DNA of 64,000 bases from Kangsaoukella pontilimi (GTDB taxonomy: Bacteria > Pseudomonadota > Alphaproteobacteria > Rhodobacterales > Rhodobacteraceae): positions 248,001 through 312,000 of the forward strand of contig NZ_WUPT01000002.1 of NCBI RefSeq assembly GCF_009830125.1. The letters are read 5' to 3'. Both the position numbers and the translations under genes were made by a program. Positions 35,907 through 45,856 of this stretch are shown one piece after another. Under the pieces are notes generated by a model. That model had not been told where the DNA came from and did no database searches. It was given only the letters and a program-made list of their open reading frames with translations. Position 1 is the first letter of the stretch. Every line of letters begins with the position of its first letter.

Positions 35907-35968
35907 GGGGGCTCTGCCCCCCTTGGCCTCCGGCCAATTCCCCCCGGGATTTTCCGGACCCAAAGAAG
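35907..35968 (+). repeat. Intergenic double-hairpin repeat, copy D
   Basis: GGGGGCTCTGCCCCC, then TTGGCC-TCC-GGCCAA, then CCCCCGGGATTTTCCGGACC ending CAAAGAAG. It lies between the divergent thiB riboswitch and aroC start, so here it cannot be a simple gene-end terminator for both neighbours. Confidence 0.8.
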
Positions 35969-36039
35969 GGGCGGGCGGGGCGCTTTTCCTTCCGGGCTGC
36001 AGCGGATATGAGCGGGGAGGCGCGCTGAGGGAGAGACGC

Positions 36040-37140
36040 ATGAGCCTGAACAGCTACGGACATGTATTCCGGGTGACGACCTGGGGTGAAAGCCACGGAC
36101 CGGCCCTGGGTGCGACCGTCGATGGCTGCCCGCCGGGCGTTCGGCTCGCCGAGGCGGATATCCAGACATGGCTCGACAAGCGGAAACCCGGCCAGAACAA
36201 GTACACGACGCAGCGCCGCGAGGCCGACGAGGTAGAGATCCTGTCGGGCGTTTTCGAAGGCAGGACAACCGGCACGCCGATCCAGCTGATGATCCGGAAC
36301 ACCGACCAGCGGTCGAAGGACTATGGTGACATCGCGGAGAAGTTCCGGCCCGGCCATGCCGACATCACCTACTGGCAGAAATACGGCATTCGCGACTATC
36401 GGGGCGGCGGGCGTTCGTCGGCGCGCGAGACCGCGGCGCGGGTGGCGGCAGGTGGCGTCGCGCGGGCGGCGCTGGCGCATGTTGCGCCGGACGTGCGGAT
36501 TACCGGGTACATGGTCGCGATGGGCGACAAGGATATCGACCGGGCGCGGTTCGACTGGGACGAGATCGGTCGCAACCCTTTCTGGATTCCCGATGCGGGG
36601 TCGGTCGAGCTTTGGGCGGATTACCTGGATGCGCTTCGGAAATCCGGCTCATCGGTGGGCGCGATGATCGAAGTTACCGTCCGTGGGTGTCCGCCGGGCA
36701 TCGGTGCGCCGGTCTATGGCAAGCTCGACACCGATCTTGCCGCCGCGATGATGTCGATCAACGCGGTCAAGGGCGTCGAGATCGGCGAAGGCATGGCGGC
36801 TGCGCGGCTCCGCGGGGAGGAGAACGCCGACGAGATCTCGATGGGTCCCGACGGGCCGGTCTATTCGTCCAACCATTCGGGTGGCATTCTGGGCGGGATA
36901 TCGACCGGGCAGGACATCGTCGTCCGGTTCGCGGTCAAGCCGACGTCGTCGATCCTGACGCCACGCAAGACGATCACGAAGGCGGGCGAGGCGGCCGAGA
37001 TCATCACCAAGGGCCGGCACGACCCCTGCGTCGGCATCCGCGCGGTCCCGGTGGCCGAGGCCATGGCCGCGGCGGTGGTTCTGGACCACATCCTGCTGGA
37101 CCGGGCGCAGACCGGTGGGGTCCGTGGTCCTATCGGATAG
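36040..37140 (+). CDS. aroC: Chorismate synthase
   Basis: Final shikimate-pathway enzyme: EPSP to chorismate, FMN-dependent. 366 residues with the signature [18 protein letters not shown] near the N-terminus, [10 protein letters not shown] in the centre, and [15 protein letters not shown]. The ATG at 36040 was chosen because the family begins [20 protein letters not shown]; earlier in-frame sequence runs through the repeat. The downstream gene starts within its 3' end. Confidence 0.98.
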   Translation: MSLNSYGHVFRVTTWGESHGPALGATVDGCPPGVRLAEADIQTWLDKRKPGQNKYTTQRREADEVEILSGVFEGRTTGTPIQLMIRNTDQRSKDYGDIAEKFRPGHADITYWQKYGIRDYRGGGRSSARETAARVAAGGVARAALAHVAPDVRITGYMVAMGDKDIDRARFDWDEIGRNPFWIPDAGSVELWADYLDALRKSGSSVGAMIEVTVRGCPPGIGAPVYGKLDTDLAAAMMSINAVKGVEIGEGMAAARLRGEENADEISMGPDGPVYSSNHSGGILGGISTGQDIVVRFAVKPTSSILTPRKTITKAGEAAEIITKGRHDPCVGIRAVPVAEAMAAAVVLDHILLDRAQTGGVRGPIG

Positions 37141-37780
37141 ATTTCCTGCCGCGTTCGGGGATCTGGCCGAGCGACTGCTGACGCATCTGCCGGAGGGGGA
37201 CGCGGCCCATGACCGGGGCCACGTCCTGAGAGTCTGGTCGCTTTGCCGGACGATTGCCGAGGGCGAGGGACGGATGCCGGACCGGGCGCTTCTGGCCGCT
37301 GCGCTTCTCCATGACCTCGTTGCTTTGCCGAAGGACCACCCGGACAGAAAGCGTGCCTCGACCCTCTCCGCCGAGGCGGCGCGGCCCATCCTTGCAGCAG
37401 AAGGGTTGTCAGGGTCGGAGATCAACGAGGCCTCTCATGCGATCGCGGCGCATAGTTATTCAGCCGGGATCGAGCCTTTGACAGACGCCGCGCGCATCCT
37501 GCGCGACGCCGACCGGATCGAGGCCCTGGGGGCGATCGGGATCGCGCGGACCTTCGCCGTGTCGGGGTCTCTGGGTCGGCCTCTCTGGGATGCGGGTGAT
37601 CCTTTCGCGGCTGCGCGACCGCTGGATGACGGCGCGTTCGGTCTGGACCATTTCGAAGTCAAACTTTTGGGCCTTGCTGACGCCATGCTGACCGAAACGG
37701 GCCGCCGTATCGCCCGCGCACGCACCGAGGTGATGCGCGGGTTTCTGGACGACCTCAGGGCCGAACTGGAGCCGAAATGA
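37115..37780 (+). CDS. HD-domain phosphohydrolase
   Basis: About 221 residues with the HD metal pattern: [12 protein letters not shown] (first His), [13 protein letters not shown] (HD), and a later [14 protein letters not shown] (last Asp), as in YedJ-type HD phosphohydrolases. Substrate unknown. The GTG at 37115 overlaps aroC by 26 bases; GTG at 37124 is an alternative. No convincing ribosome site at either, so the start is uncertain. Confidence 0.82.
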   Translation: MGSVVLSDRFPAAFGDLAERLLTHLPEGDAAHDRGHVLRVWSLCRTIAEGEGRMPDRALLAAALLHDLVALPKDHPDRKRASTLSAEAARPILAAEGLSGSEINEASHAIAAHSYSAGIEPLTDAARILRDADRIEALGAIGIARTFAVSGSLGRPLWDAGDPFAAARPLDDGAFGLDHFEVKLLGLADAMLTETGRRIARARTEVMRGFLDDLRAELEPK

Positions 37781-37791
37781 GCTGACCGGCG

Positions 37792-38202
37792 TCAGGCGGT
37801 CGCCGCCGCCAGACCGGCATCCATGAGGGCCTTGATCTCGGCCCGGCGGGTGCTGGCGACGATGCGCCCGATCTCCTGATCACCGTGGAGAACGACCAGC
37901 GTCGAACGGCGCGGGATCTTCAGGTCATGGGCCAGACGCGAGCTGGCGTGCTTGTCCCAGTCGACGGCGATGAAGGTCATGTTCGCCTCATAGGCCGGGT
38001 TCTCGGACTTGAGCTTGCGGATGGCGGCGGCCTGCGCGCGGCAGGTCGTGCACCAGTCGGTGTAGAAATCAAGGAAGACGGTGCGGCCGGCGGCAAGCTC
38101 GGCCTCGACCAGACCTTTGCGATAGGCGGTGCCGGTGGCGGCAAGGGCGGGAGTGGCGAGCGTGGCGGCGGCGGCGGTGGCAAGGAAGTGACGGCGTTTC
38201 AT
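37792..38202 (-). CDS. Exported thioredoxin-fold protein (WCTTC)
   Basis: 136-residue periplasmic thioredoxin-like protein. N-terminus KRRHFLATAAAATLATPALA looks like a twin-arginine signal; the redox site is C51-TT-C54 in FYTDWCTTCR, typical of DsbD-gamma/thioredoxin_7 domains. ATG at 38202 has GAGG six bases upstream and lies 12 bases after the ccdA stop, so the pair is an operon: CcdA supplies electrons across the membrane. Confidence 0.9.
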   Translation of the reverse strand: MKRRHFLATAAAATLATPALAATGTAYRKGLVEAELAAGRTVFLDFYTDWCTTCRAQAAAIRKLKSENPAYEANMTFIAVDWDKHASSRLAHDLKIPRRSTLVVLHGDQEIGRIVASTRRAEIKALMDAGLAAATA

Positions 38203-38213
38203 GTGAGACCTCA

Positions 38214-38927
38214 TCAGATCGAGACGGAAAGTTCGGTGAACCATGCGGGCAGGGTGTCCAGCACCCAGATTTCGGCGGCGTGGTGCCATTTGAGCAGGAT
38301 GCCGGTTCCCACGAGGATGAAGGCGGCGCCCATTACGGGGCGCGATGCGCGGGCGATGCGCATCATCAGGTCCCGGTGACGGCTGAGGAGGGATTGCGCA
38401 CCATAGGCCAGAGCGAGGATTACGGTCGAGACGCCAAGCGCGAAGGCGACCATGATCGCGCCCGCCAGCGTCAGGCTTTCGCCCTGGCTGGCCAGCGAGA
38501 TCGCGCCGCCGAGGGTCGGGCCGATGCAGGGGCTCCAGACCGCGCCAAGAAGCATTCCGCCCACGAACTGGCCCGACAGACCCTCGGTGCCGACCCGGTC
38601 CATGGCGGCATCTGCGCGCGATCCGGCACCGGCGGTTGCGGTGGCGAAGCGGGCGGAAAAGGCGGGGACCAGCAGGATCGCGCCAAAGCCGATCATCAGG
38701 ACGGCGGCGGCGTTAGAGACGGTTTCCTCGGTCAGGCCAAGGCTCCGACCGGCGGCAGAGACCAGAAGACCGAGCGCCACGAAGCTGACGCTCATCCCCG
38801 CGGCCAGCGCCAGCGGACCCGCGCGACCGGCCTGAAGAGCTGTCGCCAGCACGATCGGCAGGATCGGCAGGACGCAGGGGTTGATCAGCGTCAGAAGCCC
38901 GGCGGCGTATCCAAGGACGATATCCAT
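38214..38927 (-). CDS. CcdA-like transmembrane thiol:disulfide carrier
   Basis: 237 residues with six hydrophobic segments and the two redox cysteines C18 (LINPCVLP) and C134 (WSPCIGPTLGG) of the CcdA/DsbD-beta family. Moves reducing equivalents from cytoplasmic thioredoxin to the periplasmic partner encoded immediately downstream. Confidence 0.92.
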   Translation of the reverse strand: MDIVLGYAAGLLTLINPCVLPILPIVLATALQAGRAGPLALAAGMSVSFVALGLLVSAAGRSLGLTEETVSNAAAVLMIGFGAILLVPAFSARFATATAGAGSRADAAMDRVGTEGLSGQFVGGMLLGAVWSPCIGPTLGGAISLASQGESLTLAGAIMVAFALGVSTVILALAYGAQSLLSRHRDLMMRIARASRPVMGAAFILVGTGILLKWHHAAEIWVLDTLPAWFTELSVSI

Positions 38928-38974
38928 GCCGCCTTATGGAGGCTGGATATGCTCTCTGTCATGTCACAAGCGCG

Positions 38975-39847
38975 TCAGGACCGCGTGCTGACCTTGGACA
39001 GTTGCACGGCCAGAATGCCTGCCGTGATGATCGCCACGCCGAGGATGTCGAGCGGTCCCAGCGCTTCGCCCAGAAAAAGCGCGGCGATGGCGACGCCGAG
39101 GAACGGGTTGAGAAAGTGGAACGTCGCGGCACGCACCGTGCCGATCCGGCGCACCAGCAGGAACCACGTGAAGGTGGCGGCGAGACCGGGAATGAAGATC
39201 GTGTAGGTGAACGCGATGGTCAGCGACCATGTCGGTGTGATCACCCATTCCTCCAGCAAAAGCGCGGGGACGACGAGCGCGGCCGAACCGATCAGCATTT
39301 GCAGACCGACGATCATAAGGACGTTGCCGCCCGAGGACGCGCCCCGCAGCGCCAGAGTGGCGAAGGTCAGGGCCAGCACACCCAGTCCGCACAGCATGAC
39401 GCCGAAGGGATCGACCCCGGCAGAAAGCCGCGACCCCATGATGATGGCGACTCCTGCAAAGCCCGCAACAAGCCCGGCCACGCCCATCGGGGGCAGCCGG
39501 TCGCCCGAGATCAACCACCCTGAGAGCGCGACCCAGAGTGGCAGGGACGAGGCGATGATCGCGGCAAGCGACGCCTCCACGGTCTGCATCGCAACGAAAT
39601 AGAGACCCAGATAAAGCGCGTTCTGGCAGATTCCGAAGACGATCGTCAGGCGCCATTGCTCGCGCGTGAGTTGCCATGTCTGACCGAGGGCTCGGGCGAT
39701 GGCGACGGCGATGATGCCTGCGATCAGGAAGCGGACCGACAGGGCCGCAAGGGGCGGCGCATGGGCGACGATCACCCTGACCGATGTGAAGGCCGATGAC
39801 CACATGAGCGCGAAGGCCAGCCCCATGAAGATAGCGCGAATATCCAA
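38975..39847 (-). CDS. EamA/DMT-family exporter
   Basis: 290-residue membrane protein with two EamA repeats, about ten hydrophobic segments, WSSAFTSVRVIV at the N-terminus and LNPFLGVAIAALFLGEALG in the second half. Drug/metabolite exporter of unknown substrate. Monocistronic, divergent from the sugar-kinase operon. Confidence 0.88.
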   Translation of the reverse strand: MDIRAIFMGLAFALMWSSAFTSVRVIVAHAPPLAALSVRFLIAGIIAVAIARALGQTWQLTREQWRLTIVFGICQNALYLGLYFVAMQTVEASLAAIIASSLPLWVALSGWLISGDRLPPMGVAGLVAGFAGVAIIMGSRLSAGVDPFGVMLCGLGVLALTFATLALRGASSGGNVLMIVGLQMLIGSAALVVPALLLEEWVITPTWSLTIAFTYTIFIPGLAATFTWFLLVRRIGTVRAATFHFLNPFLGVAIAALFLGEALGPLDILGVAIITAGILAVQLSKVSTRS

Positions 39848-39996
39848 CCGTCTGCGTCCCGGGTGTGTTTTGGCGGCAGAGGGTCAGATACCGTGCGGAA
39901 GATCAAGACACAGAGCGTCTGTTGGCGGGCATTAGTTGAGTGCAGACGAGGAAGCCGTCCTTGGGTTAGGCTGAAATGGACTGCTAGGATTGCAAG

Positions 39997-40890
39997 ATGA
40001 CCGACGTTCTCATCGCTGGGGTTGCCGTGGCCGACATCGTGATGCGGGTCGCTGAGCTGCCGAGGACCGCCGAGAAATATCGGGCCGAGGATGCCGTGGT
40101 GACCGTTGGCGGATGCGCGGCGAATGCCGCCATCGGCGTGGCCCGGCATGGGGGGGTGGCGCGGCTGGCGGCGCGGCTTGGGGGCGACCTTGTGGGCGCC
40201 ATGATCGCGCAAGAACTCCGGCAGGAAGGTGTCGATCTGTCCCTGTGCAATATCCGCCCGGATGCGCTGTCCTCGTTCTCCTCGATCTATATCGACGGGA
40301 CCGGTGAGCGGCAGATCATGAATTTCAGGGGCCGCAATCTTGCCCCCAGTATCGACCTTTCGGAGGCCACGCCCGCCGGGGCCGTCCTGACCGACAACCG
40401 CTGGAGCGTGCTCACCGCCGAAGCCATCGCTGCAGGGCGCCGCTGGTCGGTGCCGGCGGTCGTCGATGCCGAGGCGCCGTTCGATGCGGATGCGGTGCGG
40501 GGGGCCAGCCATATCGTCTTTTCGATGCAGGGACTTCGCGAGTTCGAGCCGTCACTGCCGGTCGACGCCGCCTTGGAGCGCGCCCGTGCCGAGTTCGCGG
40601 CCTGGGTCGCGGTGACCGATGGTCCGAAGGGCGTACGGTACATCGCGCCGGAGGGTATCGGGCATGTTCCGTCCTTCCCTGTGAAGGCGGTCGATACGCT
40701 CGGGGCCGGAGATATCTGGCACGGGGTCTTCGCGCTTCGCCTGGGGATGGGCGACGACGAGGTCGCCGCCATACGCTACGCCAACGCCGCCGCTGCGCTC
40801 AAATGCGCGCGGTTCGGTGGTGTCAAAAGCTGCCCGGATCGCGCGCAGACCGAGGCCTTGTTGTCAGAGGCAGGGGAGGGCGCGACATGA
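39997..40890 (+). CDS. PfkB-family sugar kinase
   Basis: 297-residue ribokinase-like kinase: N-terminal signature GGCAANAAIGVARHG and C-terminal DTLGAGDIWHGVF with the catalytic Asp and anion hole. Phosphorylates a sugar or related alcohol with ATP; specificity not readable. First gene of the operon with the isomerase-like, EutB-type and EutC-type genes; its stop overlaps the next start as ATGA. Confidence 0.9.
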   Translation: MTDVLIAGVAVADIVMRVAELPRTAEKYRAEDAVVTVGGCAANAAIGVARHGGVARLAARLGGDLVGAMIAQELRQEGVDLSLCNIRPDALSSFSSIYIDGTGERQIMNFRGRNLAPSIDLSEATPAGAVLTDNRWSVLTAEAIAAGRRWSVPAVVDAEAPFDADAVRGASHIVFSMQGLREFEPSLPVDAALERARAEFAAWVAVTDGPKGVRYIAPEGIGHVPSFPVKAVDTLGAGDIWHGVFALRLGMGDDEVAAIRYANAAAALKCARFGGVKSCPDRAQTEALLSEAGEGAT

Positions 40891-42269
40891 CAATTGGCAT
40901 TCTTCCCGTCGGTCGCGCGACCTTCGATGTTCCCTATGCCGAGGAGCGGCTTGCCAAGATACTGGACCGCATCGCGGCGCTCGGTGAGCCGACGGTCGGC
41001 CCGCGATATCTTCTGATGGACGGGGAGGCTGCCCGTTCTGCGATCTCGGATATCGTCTCGGCCGGGGCGGAGCGGCTGCTGATCCTTCAGGTAACTTTCA
41101 CGGACGCGATCATCGTCGTGGAGGCGGCCGAGACCGGATTGCCTCTGTCCATCTGGGCGCTGCCCGAGCCGCGTGCCGGTGGACGGCTGAGGCTCAATTC
41201 CTTCTGCGGACTGAACCTGGCCGGTCATGCGCTCGGGCTGCGCGGCATCGATTTCAACTGGGTGCTGTCCGCGCCGGAAGACATGGATGCCGCCCGGATG
41301 AAGCGTCTGTTGTCCGCGCCGGAGGCACAGGGCGGCCCTGCCGCCCGACTGTTCGACGGGGATGTGCAGGATGAGGCGCGACGCGTGGCGGGGGCAGTGT
41401 CGGGCAAGCGCATTGCGTGCATCGGGACGCATCCCGACGGTTTCGACACCTGCGCCTATGATGCGGATCGCCTAAGCCGCCTTGCCGGTGTCTCGGTGGA
41501 TGCGATCCCGCTCGATGACCTCTTCGCCGAGGCGCGCGTGGTCGAGGCCGGACAGGTGGCCGAGCTTCGCGCCAGCGCAGCCGACCGTGTGACTGGCTTG
41601 GATGCGGTGGATCAGGTTGAACTCGACCGTTCGCTTCGCCTGCGCGTGGCGCTGGACGGGATATTCGAGCGCGGCGACTACGGCGCCGCAGCCATTCGCT
41701 GCTGGCCCGAGACCTTCACGGAATACGGGGGCGCGGTCTGCGGTCCTGCCGCGATGATGGCAGAGGCCAAGCGTCCCTGTGCCTGCGAGGCGGATGTTTA
41801 TGGCGCGCTGACCCAGATGATCCTGCAGGAGGCGGCGGGCGCTCCTGTCTTCCTGACCGATCTGGTCGATGTGGACGTGGCGGACGACAGTGCGGTCGTC
41901 TGGCATTGCGGGCAGGCGCCCCTGTCGATGTGCGACCCCGAGGCCACCGCCGAAGCGACGATCCATACGAACCGCAAGATGCCGCTTCTCTACCAGTTCC
42001 CGCTGAAACCCGGGCCCGTCACGCTGATGCGCGTGTCGCAGGCGCGGGGCGAGACCAAGATGGTCCTTGCCGGAGCCGAGATGCTGAGGCGCCCGATGGC
42101 CTTTACTGGCACCTCCGGAGTGCTCAGGTTCGAGCGGCCCGCGGGCGCGGTGCTGGCCGACCTGATGGCCTGCGGTCTGGAGCATCACATGGCCATCGCC
42201 TACGGCGATCATCGTCCTCTTCTCAGACAGGTTGCCGGGGCGATGGGCCTGCCGGTTCTGGATCTCTGA
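40887..42269 (+). CDS. L-fucose/L-arabinose isomerase-like protein
   Basis: 460-residue protein of the FucI/AraA-like fold: TIGILPVGRATFDVPYAEE at the N-terminus (Rossmann-like domain) and a C-terminal half with CEADVYGALTQMILQEAAGAP, VWHCGQAP and GLEHHMAIAYGDH resembling the catalytic region with acidic and His metal ligands. Could convert a ketose/aldose related to the product of the upstream kinase. The substrate is unknown; coupled by ATGA to the kinase. Confidence 0.8.
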   Translation: MTIGILPVGRATFDVPYAEERLAKILDRIAALGEPTVGPRYLLMDGEAARSAISDIVSAGAERLLILQVTFTDAIIVVEAAETGLPLSIWALPEPRAGGRLRLNSFCGLNLAGHALGLRGIDFNWVLSAPEDMDAARMKRLLSAPEAQGGPAARLFDGDVQDEARRVAGAVSGKRIACIGTHPDGFDTCAYDADRLSRLAGVSVDAIPLDDLFAEARVVEAGQVAELRASAADRVTGLDAVDQVELDRSLRLRVALDGIFERGDYGAAAIRCWPETFTEYGGAVCGPAAMMAEAKRPCACEADVYGALTQMILQEAAGAPVFLTDLVDVDVADDSAVVWHCGQAPLSMCDPEATAEATIHTNRKMPLLYQFPLKPGPVTLMRVSQARGETKMVLAGAEMLRRPMAFTGTSGVLRFERPAGAVLADLMACGLEHHMAIAYGDHRPLLRQVAGAMGLPVLDL

Positions 42270-42275
42270 GCGGCA

Positions 42276-43277
42276 ATGAACATTACCCTGTCGGACATCC
42301 ATGCAGCGCGAGACCGGATTGCCGGCCTTGCGGACCGGACGCCGCTGGTGCCGTCCGCGATGACGGATGCCTTCGGCGTGGATTTCCTGCTCAAGCTGGA
42401 GATTACCCAGCCCATAGGTGCATTCAAGCTCAGAGGCGCGATGAATGCCATTCTGAACCTGCCAAAAGAGACGCCTGGCGTCGTCTGCTGTTCGACCGGC
42501 AATCACGGGCGTGGCGTGGCCTATGCGGCGCGCGCGCGTGGTCTCCGCGCGGTGGTCTGCATGTCGCGCCTTGCGCCAGCGGCCAAGGTCAGGGGCGTTC
42601 GCGCGCTTGGGGCCGAGGTTCGGATCGTCGGCAACTCGCAGGACGATGCGCAGGCCGAGGCGGAGCGGCTGGTCGCCGCCGAGGGGCTTGTCGATATCTC
42701 GCCCTTCGACGCGCCTGATGTGGTCGCGGGGCAGGGGACAATCGGACTGGAACTGTTGGAGCAACGTCCTGATCTGGACACCATCCTCGTCCCGTTGTCG
42801 GGCGGAGGTCTGGCCGGGGGTGTCGCCTTCGCCGCAAAAGCGATCCGGCCCGATATAAGGGTGATCGGCGTCAGCATGGACCGGGGCGCGGCGATGCACG
42901 CGTCTCTCAAGGCGGGGTATCCCGTAGAGGTGGAAGAGGTGCCGAGCCTCGCCGATAGCCTTGGCGGGGGGATCGGGCTGGGTAACCGTATCTCGTTTCC
43001 GCTTTGCCGCGACTATCTGGATGACGTGGTTCTGGTCAGCGAGGACGAGATCTACCACGCGCTTCAGACCGTCTATTACGAAGACCGGATCGTCTGCGAA
43101 GGGGCCTGCGTCGTGGGGATCGCCGCCGTGCAGACCGGAAAGGTGCAGCTTTCCGGGCCGACCGCAACGATAATCACCGGGCGCAATCTGGACATGCAGG
43201 TTCATGCCGACATCATGGCCGGGCGCGACGTTGCGCTGGGCGACACTACGGTGCGGGGAAGACGCTATGAGCCATGA
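42276..43277 (+). CDS. eutB: EutB-type PLP-dependent dehydratase
   Basis: 333-residue threonine/serine dehydratase-fold enzyme. PLP-lysine region QPIGAFKLRGAMNA, STGNHGRGVAYAAR, and the glycine-rich PLSGGGLAGG phosphate loop. GQGTIGLELLEQ and ADSLGGGIGLGNR are typical of EutB of hydroxyectoine catabolism. Related BhcB (hydroxyaspartate dehydratase) is an alternative, but eutA/D/E and the bhcA/C genes are absent. Six bases after the isomerase-like gene; overlaps the next gene by 11 bases. Confidence 0.7.
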   Translation: MNITLSDIHAARDRIAGLADRTPLVPSAMTDAFGVDFLLKLEITQPIGAFKLRGAMNAILNLPKETPGVVCCSTGNHGRGVAYAARARGLRAVVCMSRLAPAAKVRGVRALGAEVRIVGNSQDDAQAEAERLVAAEGLVDISPFDAPDVVAGQGTIGLELLEQRPDLDTILVPLSGGGLAGGVAFAAKAIRPDIRVIGVSMDRGAAMHASLKAGYPVEVEEVPSLADSLGGGIGLGNRISFPLCRDYLDDVVLVSEDEIYHALQTVYYEDRIVCEGACVVGIAAVQTGKVQLSGPTATIITGRNLDMQVHADIMAGRDVALGDTTVRGRRYEP

Positions 43278-44247
43278 CGTCCATATTCTGACCGAGGCCG
43301 AATTGCGCGCGGCGGTGCCGCTCGACCTGGCCGCCGTGGACGTGGTCGAGCGCGCTTTCGCGGCGCTGGCCAGCGGGCGGGTCGTCATGCCGCCGATCCT
43401 GTCGATGGAGATCGCCGAAGCGAACGGAGAGGTGGACGTCAAGACGGCCTATATCCCCGGCTTCGACGGTTTCGCGATCAAGGTCAGCCCTGGCTTCTTC
43501 GACAATCCGAAACTGGGCCTGCCCAGTCTGAACGGGCTGATGATCCTGTTTTCCGCCCGGACGGGTCTGGTCGAGGCGCTGTTTCTGGACAATGGCTACC
43601 TGACAGATGTGCGCACCGCTGCTGCGGGGGCCGTTGCCGCCCGGCATCTTGCGCCCGCCACGGTCGAGTGCGCGGGTGTCATCGGAACGGGCGTTCAGGC
43701 GCGGCTTCAGATCGAGGCGGCGCATCTGGTCCGGCCCTTCGAACGTGTGGAAGTCTGGGGCCGCAATACGGTCTCGGCCGAGGGCTGCGCGGCGGATATC
43801 TCGGCCCGACTTGGTATTCCGGCCACGTCCCAACCCGATCCGGCCCGGCTGGTGGCGAACAGTCAGCTTGTGGTCACGACGACGCCCGCGCGCGAGCCGG
43901 TTTTGCGCGCCGAATGGCTGCACCCCGGTCTACACATCACCGCCATGGGGTCCGATCAGGCGGGAAAGAATGAGATCGACCCACAGGCGCTGGCGGCCGC
44001 AGATCTTTATGTCTGCGACCGGGTCGCGCAATGCGAGGTCTCGGGCGAGTTGGAGGCGGCGCACATAGCGGGCGTGCTGGTCGAACCGGTCGAGCTGGGC
44101 GATATCGTGGCCGGTGTCGCGCCGGGGCGCACGTCGCCCGAGGCGATCACCATCTGCGATCTGACCGGCACCGGCGCGCAGGACACCGCCATCGCCACCC
44201 ATGCCCTGTCGCTATCCGGCGGGCGCGGTCAGACGATCCGCTCCTGA
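43267..44247 (+). CDS. eutC: EutC-type ornithine cyclodeaminase-family reductase
   Basis: 326-residue member of the ornithine cyclodeaminase/mu-crystallin family: VMPPILSMEI, KTAYIPGFDGFAIKVSPGF, and the Rossmann NAD motif GVIGTGVQARLQIEA. EutC-like and BhcD (iminosuccinate reductase) proteins belong here. Start ATG 43267 lies inside the eutB-like 3' end. Likely acts on the imine or keto product of the dehydratase. Confidence 0.72.
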   Translation: MSHDVHILTEAELRAAVPLDLAAVDVVERAFAALASGRVVMPPILSMEIAEANGEVDVKTAYIPGFDGFAIKVSPGFFDNPKLGLPSLNGLMILFSARTGLVEALFLDNGYLTDVRTAAAGAVAARHLAPATVECAGVIGTGVQARLQIEAAHLVRPFERVEVWGRNTVSAEGCAADISARLGIPATSQPDPARLVANSQLVVTTTPAREPVLRAEWLHPGLHITAMGSDQAGKNEIDPQALAAADLYVCDRVAQCEVSGELEAAHIAGVLVEPVELGDIVAGVAPGRTSPEAITICDLTGTGAQDTAIATHALSLSGGRGQTIRS

Positions 44248-44417
44248 TCCCTTTTCAAACCGCCTTTTTGGCGCTAGTCAGAACCCGCCCCGCAATAAAG
44301 GCATAGCGCGCTGCTGTGAGGGTGTCCGGAGCCTTCGGTGCCCGTGCTCGCGTGCGACAAGGCTTCTCCGTATCGACAACGACATGACGCGCCACCGCCG
44401 CGCAAGAGGTGCCTGAA

Positions 44418-45788
44418 ATGCTGACCAACGACAAACTCGACGCCTGGGATCGCGAGAACTTTTTTCACCCCTCGACCCACCTTGCCCAGCATGCCCGGGG
44501 CGAAAGCCCGAACCGCATCGTGACCGGCGGCAGCGGCGTCCATATCGAGGATCGGGACGGAAACCGCTTTCTCGATGCCTTCGCGGGGCTTTACTGCGTC
44601 AACGTCGGATATGGCCGTGCCGAGATCGCCGATGCCATCGCCGAACAGGCGCGGGAGCTGGCCTATTATCACGCCTATGTCGGCCACGGGACCGAGGCGT
44701 CGATCACGCTGGCCAAGATGGTGATGGAGCGTGCGCCCGCGCATATGTCCAAGGTCTATTTCGGTTTGTCCGGCTCGGATGCGAACGAGACCAACATCAA
44801 GCTGGTCTGGTACTACAACAATATCCTCGGCCGTCCCGAGAAGAAGAAGATCATCTCGCGCTGGCGGGGCTACCACGGTTCCGGCCTGATGAGCGGGTCG
44901 CTTACCGGGCTGGAGCTGTTCCACAGGAAATTCGACCTGCCGCTGACGCAGGTGCTGCACACCGAAGCGCCCTATTTCTATCGCCGCCCCGATCTGAGCA
45001 TGGACGAGGCCGGTTTCGTCGCTCATTGCGTGGCCGAACTGGAAGCGCTTATCGCGCGCGAAGGGGCCGACACCATCGCCGCTTTCATCGGAGAGCCGGT
45101 TCTGGGCACCGGGGGCATCGTGCCGCCGCCCGAAGGCTATTGGCCTGCGATTCAAGCGGTTCTGGACAGGCATGACATCCTGCTGATCGCGGACGAGGTT
45201 GTGACCGGTTTCGGGCGTCTGGGGTCGATGTTCGGCTCCGATCACTACGGCATCCGCCCCGACATCATGACCATCGCCAAAGGTCTGACCTCGGCCTATG
45301 CGCCACTGTCGGGGTCGATCATCTCGGACAAGGTCTGGAAGGTGCTGGAGCAGGGGACGGACGAAAACGGTCCCATCGGCCACGGCTGGACCTATTCGGC
45401 GCATCCCATCGGGGCGGCTGCCGGTGTGGCGAATCTAAAGCTGCTCGATGACCTGAATCTCGTGACCAATGCGGATGAGACGGGAGCTTATCTCAACGAA
45501 AGCCTCTCCTCTGCGCTTTCCGACCATGCCCATGTGGGCGAGGTGCGGGGCGAGGGTCTGCTGGCCGCAGTCGAATTCGTGAAGGGCAAGGATGAACGCG
45601 TGTTCTTCGATCCGAGCGAAAAGGTCGGCCCGCGCATCGCGGCGGCGCTGCTGGAACGCGGCGTTATCGCCCGTGCCATGCCGCAGGGTGACATCCTCGG
45701 CTTTGCGCCGCCCTTCTGTCTGACGCGCGAAGAAGCAGACGAAGTCGTGGGCAAGACGGCGGCGGCGGTTTCGTCGGTGCTTGGTTAG
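44418..45788 (+). CDS. Class III (omega) PLP aminotransferase
   Basis: 456 residues: [20 protein letters not shown] with the PLP-contacting Asp, [19 protein letters not shown] with the catalytic Lys, and [19 protein letters not shown]. Close to the omega/taurine-beta-alanine:pyruvate aminotransferases of roseobacters. ATG 44418 is preferred to GTG 44409 because AGAGG lies eight bases upstream. Separated from eutC by 170 bases, so probably its own transcript. Confidence 0.88.
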   Translation: MLTNDKLDAWDRENFFHPSTHLAQHARGESPNRIVTGGSGVHIEDRDGNRFLDAFAGLYCVNVGYGRAEIADAIAEQARELAYYHAYVGHGTEASITLAKMVMERAPAHMSKVYFGLSGSDANETNIKLVWYYNNILGRPEKKKIISRWRGYHGSGLMSGSLTGLELFHRKFDLPLTQVLHTEAPYFYRRPDLSMDEAGFVAHCVAELEALIAREGADTIAAFIGEPVLGTGGIVPPPEGYWPAIQAVLDRHDILLIADEVVTGFGRLGSMFGSDHYGIRPDIMTIAKGLTSAYAPLSGSIISDKVWKVLEQGTDENGPIGHGWTYSAHPIGAAAGVANLKLLDDLNLVTNADETGAYLNESLSSALSDHAHVGEVRGEGLLAAVEFVKGKDERVFFDPSEKVGPRIAAALLERGVIARAMPQGDILGFAPPFCLTREEADEVVGKTAAAVSSVLG

Positions 45789-45856
45789 GACACGAGCGAT
45801 CTTCCGCGTGGTGCTTTTCTGGCTCCACGCGCGGTAGGCATGTCCGGCGATCCGGT

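Noticed and set aside
41472-43442. 656-residue minus-strand frame across the isomerase and eutB genes
   Set aside because: No recognisable domain, and it spans two coupled, well-supported genes on the other strand.
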